Source: CAZNXJ01 sp964577115
Lineage (GTDB): Bacteria; Planctomycetota; Planctomycetia; Pirellulales; Pirellulaceae
Direction of reading: 5' to 3'
Assembly (NCBI GenBank): GCA_964577115.1
Contig: CAZNXJ010000021.1
Span: forward strand, 1 to 64,000
DNA: 64,000 nt
Each line of letters starts with the position of its first letter. The first letter of the stretch is position 1. This document shows positions 8,245 to 17,368 of the stretch, in pieces. A program made the position numbers and the translations under genes. The notes under the pieces were generated by a model. It saw only the letters and a list, made by a program, of their open reading frames with translations, had not been told where the DNA came from and did no database searches.

Positions 8245-9252
8245 TTATTGGAGCCTCGCGTTCGGTTCGCTGCCGTCACGCGTAAACGCGGCGCGCCACA
8301 CGGCCAAGTCAATCGTTTCCGCGACGAAGTGCACCGAGCCGTCCATGTTCACGACCTGCACGCCGCTCGGATGATAGCTGCGCGACGTCACGGCGGCGTA
8401 CGTCTTCGCGGTCGGCGATTTGCCCTCCTGCATGTTGGTCCAGTCGATGTCGTACACCGTTCCGTCGGCCACGTACGGCACCTTCGTGTTGGGGCCAAAC
8501 AGGGCCGTCACACCAGCCTGGTGAGAGCGTCCGTCCACCCATTCGGTATGCCCGCTGTTCGATTTGAAATCGCCGCCGAGCGCGCCGACCGAAGCGATGT
8601 CCGGTTCCGCCGGATCGGTGAGCCCCGCGTTGCGGAAGTACGGCGTGTACGCCTTCACCTCAGCGAACGCCACCGTGTTGCTCATCCCGTCCGGAAAGTT
8701 GCCCGCGCGATTGCCTTCGAGCGGCCGGAAAGCGCCCGGGCTGGGCGTCCGCGTGGCCGGGTCGAATACGTACCAGATCCCCACGTTCGCGCCGTAGTTG
8801 AGCGGATAATGTTCGGGTTCCCCCGTTGCCGTCTGCCGCACCAAGTCGCGCACCTCGGAGGGGCACAGTAGCACCGGCACGCGGATCGCCCGCAGCGGAA
8901 GAAGCTTTCCCGAGCCGTCGTCGAGCGGCGGGTGATTGTTGTAGCTCACGTCCAGATCGATCAGGTCCGCGAGCGCCGCCTGTTCGACGTAAGGCAGCAG
9001 CTGCGCTGGCGCGGACCAGCCGTCCATGCTGCCGTCGCCCGTCAACCGCCAGCTCGAAGGGAACTCGCGCCGAGCTCCCTCGAAGTTGGCCAGCGCAAGG
9101 CCCCACTGACGGAGATTGTTCGAACAGCTCATGCGCCGAGCCGCTTCGCGAGCGGCCTGAACCGCCGGGAGAAGCAGCGCCACCAGAATGCCGATGATCG
9201 CGATGACCACCAGCAGCTCGACCAACGTAAACCCACGATGCCGCCGAGGCAT
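8245..9252 (-). CDS. DUF1559 prepilin-like protein (H-X9-DG family)
   Basis: The 335-aa product begins with a type IV prepilin leader: short basic MPRRHRG followed by FTLVELLVVIAIIGILVALL, so a prepilin peptidase should cut after Gly7. The body matches the DUF1559 family, greatly expanded in planctomycetes (NNLRQWGLALANFE, SNTVAFAEV). Near the C terminus lies the H-X9-DG motif (HPSG...NMDG) that defines the prepilin-type processing-associated domain. It is probably a pseudopilin of a type II-like secretion or surface system. A sigma70 promoter lies at 9352-9379 and a strong terminator follows. Confidence 0.95.
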   Translation of the reverse strand: MPRRHRGFTLVELLVVIAIIGILVALLLPAVQAAREAARRMSCSNNLRQWGLALANFEGARREFPSSWRLTGDGSMDGWSAPAQLLPYVEQAALADLIDLDVSYNNHPPLDDGSGKLLPLRAIRVPVLLCPSEVRDLVRQTATGEPEHYPLNYGANVGIWYVFDPATRTPSPGAFRPLEGNRAGNFPDGMSNTVAFAEVKAYTPYFRNAGLTDPAEPDIASVGALGGDFKSNSGHTEWVDGRSHQAGVTALFGPNTKVPYVADGTVYDIDWTNMQEGKSPTAKTYAAVTSRSYHPSGVQVVNMDGSVHFVAETIDLAVWRAAFTRDGSEPNARLQ

Positions 9253-9351
9253 GACTCAGGACCCTTTCGACCGAGATATCGCCGCACCTGTCGTGTGCCG
9301 ACAAGGCGTCGCGAGGACACGGCAATGAGACTCAGTATCAGAAAGGGACTG

Positions 9352-9379
9352 ATTGTAGACTGCGGCGACCCGCAGTCAA
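9352..9379 (-). promoter_or_regulatory. sigma70-type promoter of the DUF1559 gene
   Basis: On the minus strand TTGACT (9379-9374) and TACAAT (9357-9352) are separated by 16 nt, each one mismatch from consensus. The 5' leader to the ATG at 9252 would be about 90 nt. Confidence 0.65.
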
Positions 9380-9444
9380 GCAAGGGAAGGGGGATTTGTC
9401 TTGGCACGTCCGGGGCACGTCGCGGACGGGAGGTGCAGCCGCGC

Positions 9445-10413
9445 TCAATAGCGAGCGCTCGTACGACGCCCGGCGACGTCGCGTTCCTCGGCTTCGAGCC
9501 GCGAAAATTCGGCCCAGACGGGCAGGTGGTCGGAGACGTCGAGTGCCTGCTCGCGCGTCAGCTCGTACTCAAACTCCAAATCCAGGACCCCGGCCGAGCC
9601 CGTGAATTCGGCCGTCGCGCGCCTGTCGAACACAATGTTGTCATAGCAGGCCGTCCGCCGCGTGTTCGTCGGCTGCCCGTCAATGACCCACAACAGGTTC
9701 GGCACCATCCGCAGCTCGCCAAACCGGTCCGGAGAGGCGTTGAAGTCGCCGAGCAGGATAATGTCGTCTTCGCCGCTTCCATCCCGCTGAACCGCGCGGA
9801 AGACGTCGTCGAGCACGTTGATTTCCTGAGCAACCTCGTCCGGGTCGGTGTGGATGTTGACCAGCGAAAACGTAAACGGCCTCTCATTGGGGCTCCACGG
9901 GATCGCTCGAAACCGAGCCACCAGCGGTTCGCGGTGCAGCCAATCGTCCGGGTCCTCGACCGTGTAACACGCACTGCGATCCACCTCGACGCGGTCCCGG
10001 TTGTACACGTACAGATACTGCTCTTTGCTCGATGTGCGCCCGAGCCGTGGACCGAGCAGGTACGCAAAGCGGCCCCCGTTCGCGTTTATCTGCCGGACGA
10101 AATCGTCGACGATCGCGGGGTTTACCGAACGGACTTCCTGGATGGCGAGCACATCGAAGCGGCGAGCGACATCGACGAGCACCTCGACGACGTGCGGCTT
10201 GCTCATTTTTGCTTCGCCGAACACCTGGATGTTGAAGGTGCCGATGAAAAGCGTGTCGCTCGCCGGAGCCGAGGTATAGCGCAGCTCACCTCGTCGGTCC
10301 GGTGGGTTCGCCGACGAGTTCGCGGCGGGAACCGGCAGCGTCCCATCGCAGCCGGCAGCCAACGCCAGCAGCACAGCGACCGCGGCAAAAACACCTCGCG
10401 GTGAACGACACAT
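9445..10413 (-). CDS. Endonuclease/exonuclease/phosphatase-family lipoprotein (DNase I-like)
   Basis: The 322-aa product has a lipoprotein signal (LALAAGC, Cys22). The rest is a DNase I-like fold. Visible catalytic-site motifs are FNIQVF, IQEV (metal-binding Glu), VNIHTDPDE, LGDFNA and the terminal SDHLPVWAEF (catalytic His). The YDNIVF segment is typical of bacterial DNase I-like enzymes. It is likely a periplasmic or surface phosphodiesterase or nuclease; the substrate could be DNA or a phospho-ester. The ribosome site AAGGAGG lies 7 nt upstream of the ATG. It is the downstream partner of the HEAT-repeat gene, 58 nt away on the same strand. Confidence 0.9.
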   Translation of the reverse strand: MCRSPRGVFAAVAVLLALAAGCDGTLPVPAANSSANPPDRRGELRYTSAPASDTLFIGTFNIQVFGEAKMSKPHVVEVLVDVARRFDVLAIQEVRSVNPAIVDDFVRQINANGGRFAYLLGPRLGRTSSKEQYLYVYNRDRVEVDRSACYTVEDPDDWLHREPLVARFRAIPWSPNERPFTFSLVNIHTDPDEVAQEINVLDDVFRAVQRDGSGEDDIILLGDFNASPDRFGELRMVPNLLWVIDGQPTNTRRTACYDNIVFDRRATAEFTGSAGVLDLEFEYELTREQALDVSDHLPVWAEFSRLEAEERDVAGRRTSARY

Positions 10414-10471
10414 GGCACTGCCTCCTTGCAGTTGAGCGATTTCTAGAGCGTTGTATGACGCGGCGGGGCGC

Positions 10472-10984
10472 TCAGGACGTCTCGTCCGCGAGCCCGCGAA
10501 CTCGGGAAAGCGCCGTACGCGCTTGGCGCGCCAGCCGCGGATCGCTGCTCTGTGCAGCGGCCTGAAGCTGTTCGGTGGCCCCCAGAGCAGCCTCGCCCAG
10601 GCATCCCAGCGCCCAGGCCGCTCGCTGGCGAACCGCTAGCGATTCATGCGTTTCCAGTACGTGCGCCAACGTCCCGACCGAGGGCGCCGCCGGGGGGCCG
10701 AGCCGCCCGAGCAGCGTGACGGCCCAGTAGGCGGCATCCGGCGGAGCGCTAGCGGCCGCAGTGATTAATGCCGGCACCTGGTCGACGGCCGGCGGGCCCA
10801 TTTCCTCCAGCACCCCGGTGATTAGCTCGCGAACGGCGGGGTCGTCGTCGGCCGCCGCCTGCGCGAGCCGAGCCGCACAGACCTTGCCTTGCGTAGGGTC
10901 CATGAGCAACGCCTCGGCCGCCCGTTGCCGTGTCTCGCGACTGCTCGACTCCAACTGCTCGATCAGGCACGCTAATGTCGTCAC
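10472..10984 (-). CDS. HEAT-repeat protein
   Basis: The product consists almost wholly of HEAT/PBS-lyase-type helical repeats (for example ETRQRAAEALL, DPAVRELITGVLEEMG, LAVRQRAAWALGCLG, DPRLARQARTALSRV). Such proteins act as protein-interaction scaffolds. I place the start at a GTG (10984) preceded by an AAGG motif, giving 170 aa that begin just before the first repeat. An ATG at 11143 would add 53 residues without recognisable structure and would occupy the promoter region of the divergent exbB. It may be co-transcribed with the downstream DNase I-like gene. Confidence 0.75.
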   Translation of the reverse strand: MTTLACLIEQLESSSRETRQRAAEALLMDPTQGKVCAARLAQAAADDDPAVRELITGVLEEMGPPAVDQVPALITAAASAPPDAAYWAVTLLGRLGPPAAPSVGTLAHVLETHESLAVRQRAAWALGCLGEAALGATEQLQAAAQSSDPRLARQARTALSRVRGLADETS

Positions 10985-11254
10985 GAGGACTGCCTTTCGC
11001 CTGGGAGTGTCCGGGGGGTTCGAACTGCCGTCGAACGTGAAAAGCCGAAATCCACGGCGCCGCGGTAAGTTAGGCGGCTCGGGTCGAATCGTCAATGTCA
11101 GTTCCGCGTCGCCCCACAAGGGTGCCTCGGCGGAATTGGTCATGTGCAGTCGCGCGGCGGACGATGATGAGGATAGCCGGCGCTACGCGCGGGTGCGTTC
11201 TCATGGACCGGGACGCGCGTCCGTTTCCCTTCTCCGCATTTCCCGAGAGCTTGC

Positions 11255-12160
11255 ATGGATGCGACCTTTCGTTGGTTGGCTCACGGCGGCTCGACCCGCC
11301 TCCGGCCGGGGCTGTCCCTCTTGTTGCTCGTGGCCGCGTGCCTGATATTCGGGAGCGCCGCGCCGCTCCGCGCTCAGGACCCCGGCGACATGCCATCGGC
11401 CGACGCCGTCGCCGATGCGGAGCCACCGGCCCCCTCTGCACCGCTAACCAACGAACAGCCCATCTCGACGCGCAACCTCCTCGAGCTGATCCGCGACGGG
11501 GGCATGCTAATGATCCCCATCGGGCTCTGCTCGTTCATCCTGATGGTGTTCGTGTTCGAACGGAGCTTCAGTCTGCGCCGAGCGCGCGTCGTTCCCGGAC
11601 CTTTTGTGCGCCTGTTCATCCAGCAACTGCGCGAACGCCAATTGGACCGCGCGTCGGCTTTAAAGCTGTGTGAAGAGAACAAGAGCCCGGTGGCCGTGGT
11701 TTTCGCCGCGGCCATCAAGAAATGGGGCCGGCCCGGCGTCGAGGTGGAGCAGGCGATCATTGATGAAGGGGAACGCGTCGTCTCGAGCCTGCGGCGCTAC
11801 TTGCGGCTGTTCAACGGCATTGCCACGCTCAGCCCATTGCTCGGACTGCTCGGCACCGTCTTCGGCATGATCCGCTCGTTTAACACGATCGCCACAGCCG
11901 ATGCGATGGGGCGTCCCGAGCTGCTCGCCGGCGGGATCAGCGAAGCCCTGATTACCACGGCTGCCGGGCTGTCGGTCGCGATTCCCGCATTGACGGCCTA
12001 CCTGTGGTTCCTCGGCCGAGTTGACCGGCTGATCATTGAAATCGATGCGCTGGGTCAGCAAGTCGTCGAGTGCATCGCGGGTGACTCGTGGCAGGAATCG
12101 GCTTCCGGGCGAGGCGAACGCGCGGCCGGTAAACGCGCGTCTTCGTCTCAGGCCGCCTGA
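11255..12160 (+). CDS. ExbB/TolQ/MotA-type proton channel subunit
   Basis: The 301-aa product belongs to the MotA/TolQ/ExbB family. It has an extra N-terminal signal-like segment (residues 15-43, ending LRAQ), then a first TM helix at about residues 85-105. The two pore helices carry the conserved patterns GLLGTVFGMI and ALITTAAGLSVAIP, with the Thr residues that line the proton path. It should form the inner-membrane stator with the ExbD encoded 20 nt downstream. The long periplasmic N-terminal extension rich in Pro, Ala and Glu is typical of marine and planctomycete ExbB proteins. It is the first gene of a three-gene operon. Confidence 0.93.
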   Translation: MDATFRWLAHGGSTRLRPGLSLLLLVAACLIFGSAAPLRAQDPGDMPSADAVADAEPPAPSAPLTNEQPISTRNLLELIRDGGMLMIPIGLCSFILMVFVFERSFSLRRARVVPGPFVRLFIQQLRERQLDRASALKLCEENKSPVAVVFAAAIKKWGRPGVEVEQAIIDEGERVVSSLRRYLRLFNGIATLSPLLGLLGTVFGMIRSFNTIATADAMGRPELLAGGISEALITTAAGLSVAIPALTAYLWFLGRVDRLIIEIDALGQQVVECIAGDSWQESASGRGERAAGKRASSSQAA

Positions 12161-12180
12161 CGCGCGAGGAGCTCCGAGCG

Positions 12181-12615
12181 ATGCCGCTAAAAACGCACGT
12201 GGACGAGATCCCCACACTGAACCTCACGCCGATGATCGACGTGCTGTTTCTGTTGATCATCTTTTTCATGCTGGGAACAAAATTCACCGAACTCGAACGG
12301 AACGTCCCCGTCAAGGTTCCCCAAGTCAACCAGCTTGGTGCGCTCTCGCAGATCCCCGCCAAAGTAACGATCGCCGTGCATCGCGATGGCCGCATCGCGC
12401 TGGACCGGCAATTCGTCTCACTCGAGGAACTCGAAACGCTGCTCGCCAGCCAGCGACAGGCGGGGCGAGCTCCGAGCGTGGTGGTGCGCGGGGATGGGGA
12501 GAGCCCGTTCCAGACGGTGGCCGCCGTCCTGAATGCCTGCCGGCAGGCAGGCGTCACCGAGCTAGGTGTATCCGTACGGCTGGCGGAGAAAGGAGCTACG
12601 CCGCTCAGGCGCTGA
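12181..12615 (+). CDS. ExbD/TolR biopolymer transport protein
   Basis: The 144-aa product has the standard ExbD layout: a short cytoplasmic tail, one TM helix (about residues 19-40) with the essential proton-carrying Asp20 in NLTPMIDVLF, and a periplasmic domain. GAGGAG lies upstream of the ATG. It is 20 nt from exbB and 33 nt from the next gene, so the three are very likely one transcript. It should couple proton flow to the partner anchored by the third gene or to TonB encoded at 17369-18295. Confidence 0.95.
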   Translation: MPLKTHVDEIPTLNLTPMIDVLFLLIIFFMLGTKFTELERNVPVKVPQVNQLGALSQIPAKVTIAVHRDGRIALDRQFVSLEELETLLASQRQAGRAPSVVVRGDGESPFQTVAAVLNACRQAGVTELGVSVRLAEKGATPLRR

Positions 12616-12648
12616 ACCGCCCCCAGTGGCGCTGCGGCGGAGAAACTG

Positions 12649-14652
12649 ATGAGCTCACAAAGCTACGCGATCCTGTTCTGGTCAAGCCTCGTTGGGCTCA
12701 CGATCGCTCTGTTTCTAATTTTGCGTACACGCTGGGCCCAAGCGCAGCCGCTCTCCAAATGCGTCGCGCTCTCCGTGTTTTCCCACATCGTGTTCGCCGG
12801 TTTCGCCTATGGCACGCGGATTTTCGTGGATCCGCCCATCGTGGAAGCCGAACCGGTGATCCATCTCGCACTGATCGCCGACCTGCGCGGCGACGATCCT
12901 CTTCCGCCAGAGACCGAGCTGCAACCGGGAATTCCCCTGAAGCCACTCGAGCCGGTCCCGAGCGTCGCGATGGTTGATAGCGACGAGATGGTAGAAGGCG
13001 ACGTTCCGAGCGAACAGGAGGACAATGACTCCAACGAGCTCGATGACGCCGCGCAGCTCGCCGAAGCTACGGAAGACAGTGAGGACGAGCCCCCGGCTGA
13101 GACCGTCGAGACAGAGATCGCGGCGACGGACGCGCCGGAGCCGGAGGAAATCACCGCGTTCAAAGCCACTCCGGAAGAAACCGCGGAACCCGAGTCCGCA
13201 CCGGCGGACGACCAGCTTGTAAGCAGTTCGGAGGACGTTTCCGAGGAGACACCGGCCGAGCCAGAAGTGGAAAACACGGAGGCCGCTGAGCAGCTTGCCG
13301 ATGTGTTGGAGGATGCGTCGGCCGAGCCGCCGGCGGAGTCGCTGGCTACAGCGCAAGCGGATCCGAGTTCGGAAGACGTTTCGACCGCCGAAAACCTACC
13401 GGACGATGACACACTCGCCTCGGCCGAGGACGCCGAACCGGCTGAGCGGCTGGTGAGCACAGAAGCAAGCGAACGGTACGTGAATCAGACGGCGCCGGTC
13501 GCCACGGCGCTGCGCGGCCCACCTCGCCGACCGGCGGACGGGGCCGAACTGCCACGGGCGTACCAATCACGCGTAGCGCCAGATCGCCCATTGCTGGTCG
13601 AGCGCTACGGAGGCAATGCGCGGACCGAAGCTGCTGTGGCGGCGGCGCTTGATTGGCTCGTGAAGCATCAAAGCGCGGACGGCCGGTGGCGAGCCGCCGA
13701 TTTTGGCGCGGGCGAAGAACGGAACGTGCTCGGCCACCACCGCCATGGCGCCGGACGCGAAGGCGATACGGGCATCACCGGACTGGCGCTGCTCGCGCTC
13801 TTGGCCGCCGGCCATACACATTACGAAGGGGAGTACCGGGCGAGCGTCCAGCACGGTCTCGAGTTTTTGCTCAGCGCTCAGCGAGCGGACGGCAGCCTTG
13901 CCGGCAACGCCGAACTGTTCGCAGCGATGTACTGCCACGGCATTGCGCTGCTGGCCGTGAGTGAAGCGTACGCGATGACCGGTGACGAGCGGCTACGAGG
14001 GGCTGTCGCGGCCGGCCAGCAATTTACGCTGGCCACGCAAATCCGCGCCGACGGAGGCTGGCGGTATCAGTCGGGCGACCAGCAGGGCGACACGAGCCAA
14101 CTTGGCTGGCAGCTGATGGCGCTGCGCAGTGCCGAGCTTGCCGGGCTGCCGATCCCTCCGGATTCGCGGCGCGGCATGATGCGGTTCCTCGACAGCGTCG
14201 CGGCAGGCCGATCCGGCGGGCTGGCCAGTTACCGAGCGGGCACGCGGCCAAGCCCGACGATGACGGCCGAAGCGTTGGCGTGCTGGATTTTTCTCGAGCG
14301 GCCACCGCGTCCCGAGGCGATTGACGAGGCCGCTCGCTATCTGACGCAAAACCTACCGAACGATCGTGAAGTAAACCTGTACTACTGGTATTACGGGACG
14401 CTCGCGTTGTTCCATCTGCAGGATGCTGCCTGGCAGCAATGGAACGGGGCGATGCAGGAGCAGCTCCTGCGGCTCCAGGTCCGCAGCGGCGAGCATGCCG
14501 GGAGTTGGGATCCGTCGACGGTTTGGGGCGGTTACGGTGGCCGAGTTTACTCGACGGCCATGGGCGCTCTTTGCCTCGAAGTCTACTACCGCTACCTGCC
14601 CCTGTACGGCACCCGCACGTTGGCCGACCGGCCCGCTCGTAAAGGCTACTAA
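12649..14652 (+). CDS. Membrane-anchored acidic-linker protein with squalene-cyclase-like (QW-repeat) domain
   Basis: The 667-aa product occupies the position where tonB is expected in an exbB-exbD operon. Residues 1-60 contain two hydrophobic helices. Residues 70-280 are an extremely acidic, Pro/Glu/Ala-rich linker, analogous in position to the Pro-rich TonB spacer but of opposite charge. From about residue 325 to the end lies an alpha/alpha-toroid domain with prenyltransferase/squalene-oxidase repeats (QSADGRWRAADFG, QRADGSL, IRADGGWRYQSGDQQGDTSQ). I see no DxDD cyclase motif, so it is probably not a terpene cyclase. A role as a proton-force-driven binding or gating protein is inferred from context only. 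Confidence 0.85.
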   Translation: MSSQSYAILFWSSLVGLTIALFLILRTRWAQAQPLSKCVALSVFSHIVFAGFAYGTRIFVDPPIVEAEPVIHLALIADLRGDDPLPPETELQPGIPLKPLEPVPSVAMVDSDEMVEGDVPSEQEDNDSNELDDAAQLAEATEDSEDEPPAETVETEIAATDAPEPEEITAFKATPEETAEPESAPADDQLVSSSEDVSEETPAEPEVENTEAAEQLADVLEDASAEPPAESLATAQADPSSEDVSTAENLPDDDTLASAEDAEPAERLVSTEASERYVNQTAPVATALRGPPRRPADGAELPRAYQSRVAPDRPLLVERYGGNARTEAAVAAALDWLVKHQSADGRWRAADFGAGEERNVLGHHRHGAGREGDTGITGLALLALLAAGHTHYEGEYRASVQHGLEFLLSAQRADGSLAGNAELFAAMYCHGIALLAVSEAYAMTGDERLRGAVAAGQQFTLATQIRADGGWRYQSGDQQGDTSQLGWQLMALRSAELAGLPIPPDSRRGMMRFLDSVAAGRSGGLASYRAGTRPSPTMTAEALACWIFLERPPRPEAIDEAARYLTQNLPNDREVNLYYWYYGTLALFHLQDAAWQQWNGAMQEQLLRLQVRSGEHAGSWDPSTVWGGYGGRVYSTAMGALCLEVYYRYLPLYGTRTLADRPARKGY

Positions 14653-14764
14653 ACCGTCGCTTGCTTCCAGAGCCGTCTCGCCCCGAGCCCCTGGAACCCA
14701 AACTCGACAACCTGCTCTCTCTTCGAGCTCTGGCACCTACCCCCTGAACCCGCTCCCCATGCAT

Positions 14765-14792
14765 TTGACACTATGCATTCGTCCAGTAGAAT
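14765..14792 (+). promoter_or_regulatory. sigma70-type promoter upstream of tatA
   Basis: TTGACA (14765-14770) and TAGAAT (14787-14792) are separated by 16 nt. The leader to the tatA ATG at 14914 would be about 115 nt. It separates the tat genes transcriptionally from the exbBD operon. Confidence 0.65.
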
Positions 14793-14913
14793 GAAGGGCA
14801 ACCACAGGTAACTCGCACGAGTTGGTTCTGGTAAGCCCCTCTGGGCCGCTCCCGCTTTCGCCGCTTGGTAGTTACCTCGAGCATCCCACCCCACCTTGCG
14901 AGAGCGAAGCACT

Positions 14914-15114
14914 ATGTCTCCACTTCTGGCTATGTTTGGCCTGGGAACTTGGGAAGTTCTCATTTTCCTGTTCGTTGTCCTGCTCCTGTTTGGGTCCCGC
15001 CTTCCGTCGCTAATGCGCAATATGGGGCGAAGCGTCGTGGAGTTCAAAAAGGGAGTCAATGAAGTCGGGGACGAGATGGAAGATCAGGTCCAGCGCGAAG
15101 GCAAGCCGAGCTAA
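14914..15114 (+). CDS. tatA: Sec-independent translocase protein TatA-like
   Basis: The 66-aa product has the TatA/B signature: a short N terminus, FGLGTWEVLIFLFVVLLLFG as TM helix, the hinge GSRLPSLMRNMG, then an amphipathic helix. The Glu within the TM (WEVLI) corresponds to the polar TM residue of TatA. It would build the twin-arginine pore in the inner membrane. A TTG 18 nt upstream keeps the frame open, but ATG 14914 is the more usual start. A second family member follows 184 nt downstream. No tatC is present in the window. Confidence 0.92.
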   Translation: MSPLLAMFGLGTWEVLIFLFVVLLLFGSRLPSLMRNMGRSVVEFKKGVNEVGDEMEDQVQREGKPS

Positions 15115-15298
15115 CGCCCGGTCGCGTCGCGCGGAGCACTCGGCCGAACAGTTGTAAGTCGCCTCGGCGCGAGGCAGCAGTCGGCCGACCGACGATGCGG
15201 TTGTCCGAGTCCGATTCGCGATCCGGCAGACGCGCGGCGGCTAGCCGCTCCTTCCGTCCAGAACCCAATTCGAACGTTCAATACAGCGAGTTCCAGTC

Positions 15299-15721
15299 AT
15301 GTTTGGTTTAGGCGCACACGAACTGCTGATCGTCGGGATCGTTGCGGTTCTCTTATTTGGCCGCAAGCTACCCGAAGTCGCACGGTCTCTGGGAACGAGC
15401 TACCGAGAATTTCGGAAGGGGCTGAATGAATTTCAGTCCGTCGTAAACACCGACACGTATAGCTCGTCAGGGTCGAGTTATTCCTCCTCGTACGGCAATT
15501 CGACGCCGGCGTTGACGCACGACGAATACGCCGACACGGCGACGGCGCCCAAGTTTGAACCTCCCGCCGCCGAGCCTCAGGCAAGCGAGGGGGGCGAGAG
15601 CGCGGAGGGCGAGGTCGCTCAGACGGACGCCAACGCGCCGGCGGGTGAAGCCAGTTCGGCGGACGCCTCGGGCGATTCGCAGACCGAAGATCAGCGCTTC
15701 GAGGGCAGCTCCTACACGTAG
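15299..15721 (+). CDS. TatA/TatB-like protein with long Ser/Ala/Glu-rich tail
   Basis: The 140-aa product starts MFGLGAHELLIVGIVAVLLFG, a TatA-family TM helix with the conserved Glu, then the hinge RKLPEVARSLG and an amphipathic helix (YREFRKGLNEF). After residue 50 comes a low-complexity tail rich in Ser, Ala, Glu and Asp that is longer than in typical TatA. It could be TatA or TatB; the tail and the presence of another TatA nearby leave this open. Confidence 0.88.
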   Translation: MFGLGAHELLIVGIVAVLLFGRKLPEVARSLGTSYREFRKGLNEFQSVVNTDTYSSSGSSYSSSYGNSTPALTHDEYADTATAPKFEPPAAEPQASEGGESAEGEVAQTDANAPAGEASSADASGDSQTEDQRFEGSSYT

Positions 15722-15842
15722 TCGGTTGTCGTCTTTTGCGGCCGCCGTTGCGCACAGGTTTCACACACGAAAACCTCGTCGTTAGACGGACTCTGGATCT
15801 AGGCAAAGCGAGCGGGTTTCGGTACGATAAACCGCTCGTTGA

Positions 15843-15916
15843 GGGCGACTAGCTCAGTTGGTTAGAGCGCGATCTTCACACGGTCGAGGTCACAGGTTCG
15901 AATCCTGTGTCGCCCA
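15843..15916 (+). tRNA. tRNA-Val (anticodon CAC)
   Basis: A 74-nt cloverleaf with acceptor stem GGGCGAC/GTCGCCC and discriminator A. The anticodon loop TTCACAC gives anticodon CAC; the anticodon stem CGATC/GGTCG has one T-G pair. The T loop is TTCGAAT. CCA is not encoded. A rho-independent terminator follows 8 nt later. An imperfect inverted repeat (GAGCGGGTTT / AAACCGCTC, 15810-15836) lies just upstream. Confidence 0.95.
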
Positions 15917-15924
15917 CTTAGTTG

Positions 15925-15962
15925 GCCCGGTGTTTGCCGCTCGGCAACTTCCGGGCTTTTTT
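15925..15962 (+). terminator. Rho-independent terminator of tRNA-Val
   Basis: A stem GCCCGG/CCGGGC encloses an inner stem TTGCC/GGCAA and is followed by six T residues. It begins 8 nt after the tRNA. Confidence 0.85.
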
Positions 15963-16049
15963 CATGCGCACCCGGAGCGGTGAGCCGACCGGCCTGCTCG
16001 CGCTGCGCATGGTTCGCCATGCAAGGAACCAATTTCTACCGAGTCGCCG

Positions 16050-17309
16050 ATGTCCGAATCTTCGCCTGATGCGGAAGTCTCTTCCGTACCGTCCGCCGCC
16101 ACCTCCGAACCGCTTGCCGGCGGTCGTGCGATTGTGCGGCTCAAACCGCGCAAGTCGCGGCCCTTTTTCGCTCGGCATCCCTGGGTCTTGGATTCAGCCA
16201 TCGCGGCGGTGGAGGGGAGCCCCGGAGACGGGGATGTTGTCGAGCTGTATTCGGACAAGGACCAGTGGATCGCGCGTGGCATTTACAACAGCCGCAGCCG
16301 GATCCGCGTGCGCCTCTACGCGTGGAACGCCGAACAGCCATTGGACGATGCGCTCTGGCGCACCCGGCTCGAGCGGGCGATCACATTGCGCCGGCAGTTG
16401 GGACTCGACGGCCCCGAAACGGCCGCTCGGCTCGTGTTCAGCGAAGCGGATGGGCTGAGTGGTCTGATTGTGGATCGCTTCGACCGTCATCTGGTCGTAC
16501 AGATCAACGCCGCTGCCATGGCCCAGCGCCTCGACGCGATTGTGGGGATGCTCGTCGAACTACTCCACCCGCGCAGCGTTCTGGTCCGTTCGGAAGGCGG
16601 GATTCGCAAAGCAGAGGGCATCGAGCCGATGCAGGGGGTGGTTTGGGGACATGGGCCAGACGGGCCCGTTTTCATCCGCGAGCACGGCATCAACTACGGC
16701 GTGGATCTCGTCACCGGACAGAAAACGGGGTTCTATCTCGATCAGCGCGACAATCGGCTAGCCGCCGCGCGGCATATGGAAGGCCGCCGAGTTCTCGACC
16801 TGTTTTGTTACAGCGGCGGCTTCAGTCTGGCGGCGTCATTGCGTGGCGGTGCACGCGAGGTAATCGGGATTGATTCCAGCGAAAATGCGATCCGCTGGGC
16901 GACGGCCAACGCACAGTTGAACAGCGTGAACAACGTGCATTTCCAGGTGCAGGATGCCTTCGCTGCGCTCGACGAACTGCTCGCACGAGGGGAAAAGTTC
17001 GGCGCGATCATCCTCGACCCGCCAAAGTTCACGCGCAACCGGTTCAGCATTAACGAAGCGCTGCGAGCGTATCATCGCATCAACCGAGTCGCGGCGGATT
17101 TGCTCGAACCGAACGGAATCCTCGTGACGTGCAGTTGTTCGGGGAGCATCACGCGCGAGGACTTCCTCCACATGCTCGCCGGCGTCGCGGAGAAATCACG
17201 GCGCGACATCCAGATCCTCGAACAACGCGGCCCGGCGCCCGATCACCCGGTCAACACCACCTGCCTTGAGAATGAATACCTCAAGTGCTTCATCTGCCGC
17301 GTCATCTAA
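16050..17309 (+). CDS. rlmI: Class I SAM-dependent rRNA methyltransferase, RlmI-like
   Basis: The 419-aa product has the order expected of RlmI/RlmK-type 5-methylcytosine methyltransferases of 23S rRNA. A basic N terminus and PUA-like domain (PFFARHPWVLDSAI) come first, then a central EEHEE region (GLSGLIVDRF), then a Rossmann methyltransferase domain. The SAM site is VLDLFCYSGGFSL (about residues 249-261), and the catalytic motif IV is LDPPKF. The second conserved Cys appears in LVTCSCSG. The 20 to 30 residue N-terminal extension before the PUA domain is unusual but disordered-looking. It stands alone between tRNA-Val and the convergent tonB. Confidence 0.92.
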   Translation: MSESSPDAEVSSVPSAATSEPLAGGRAIVRLKPRKSRPFFARHPWVLDSAIAAVEGSPGDGDVVELYSDKDQWIARGIYNSRSRIRVRLYAWNAEQPLDDALWRTRLERAITLRRQLGLDGPETAARLVFSEADGLSGLIVDRFDRHLVVQINAAAMAQRLDAIVGMLVELLHPRSVLVRSEGGIRKAEGIEPMQGVVWGHGPDGPVFIREHGINYGVDLVTGQKTGFYLDQRDNRLAAARHMEGRRVLDLFCYSGGFSLAASLRGGAREVIGIDSSENAIRWATANAQLNSVNNVHFQVQDAFAALDELLARGEKFGAIILDPPKFTRNRFSINEALRAYHRINRVAADLLEPNGILVTCSCSGSITREDFLHMLAGVAEKSRRDIQILEQRGPAPDHPVNTTCLENEYLKCFICRVI

Positions 17310-17368
17310 CCGGCCGCCAACGATGGCCGCCGTTTCTTCGGCAGCAGCTTCCGACTTGATCCCACTTT

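Noticed and set aside
8932..10404. 490-codon plus-strand frame antisense to the DUF1559 and DNase I-like genes
   Set aside because: Both opposite-strand genes have clear family motifs; this frame is a GC-driven shadow.
15810..15836. Hairpin before tRNA-Val as terminator of the TatA-like gene
   Set aside because: The stem has a bulge and there is no U-tract; it may be only a chance inverted repeat.
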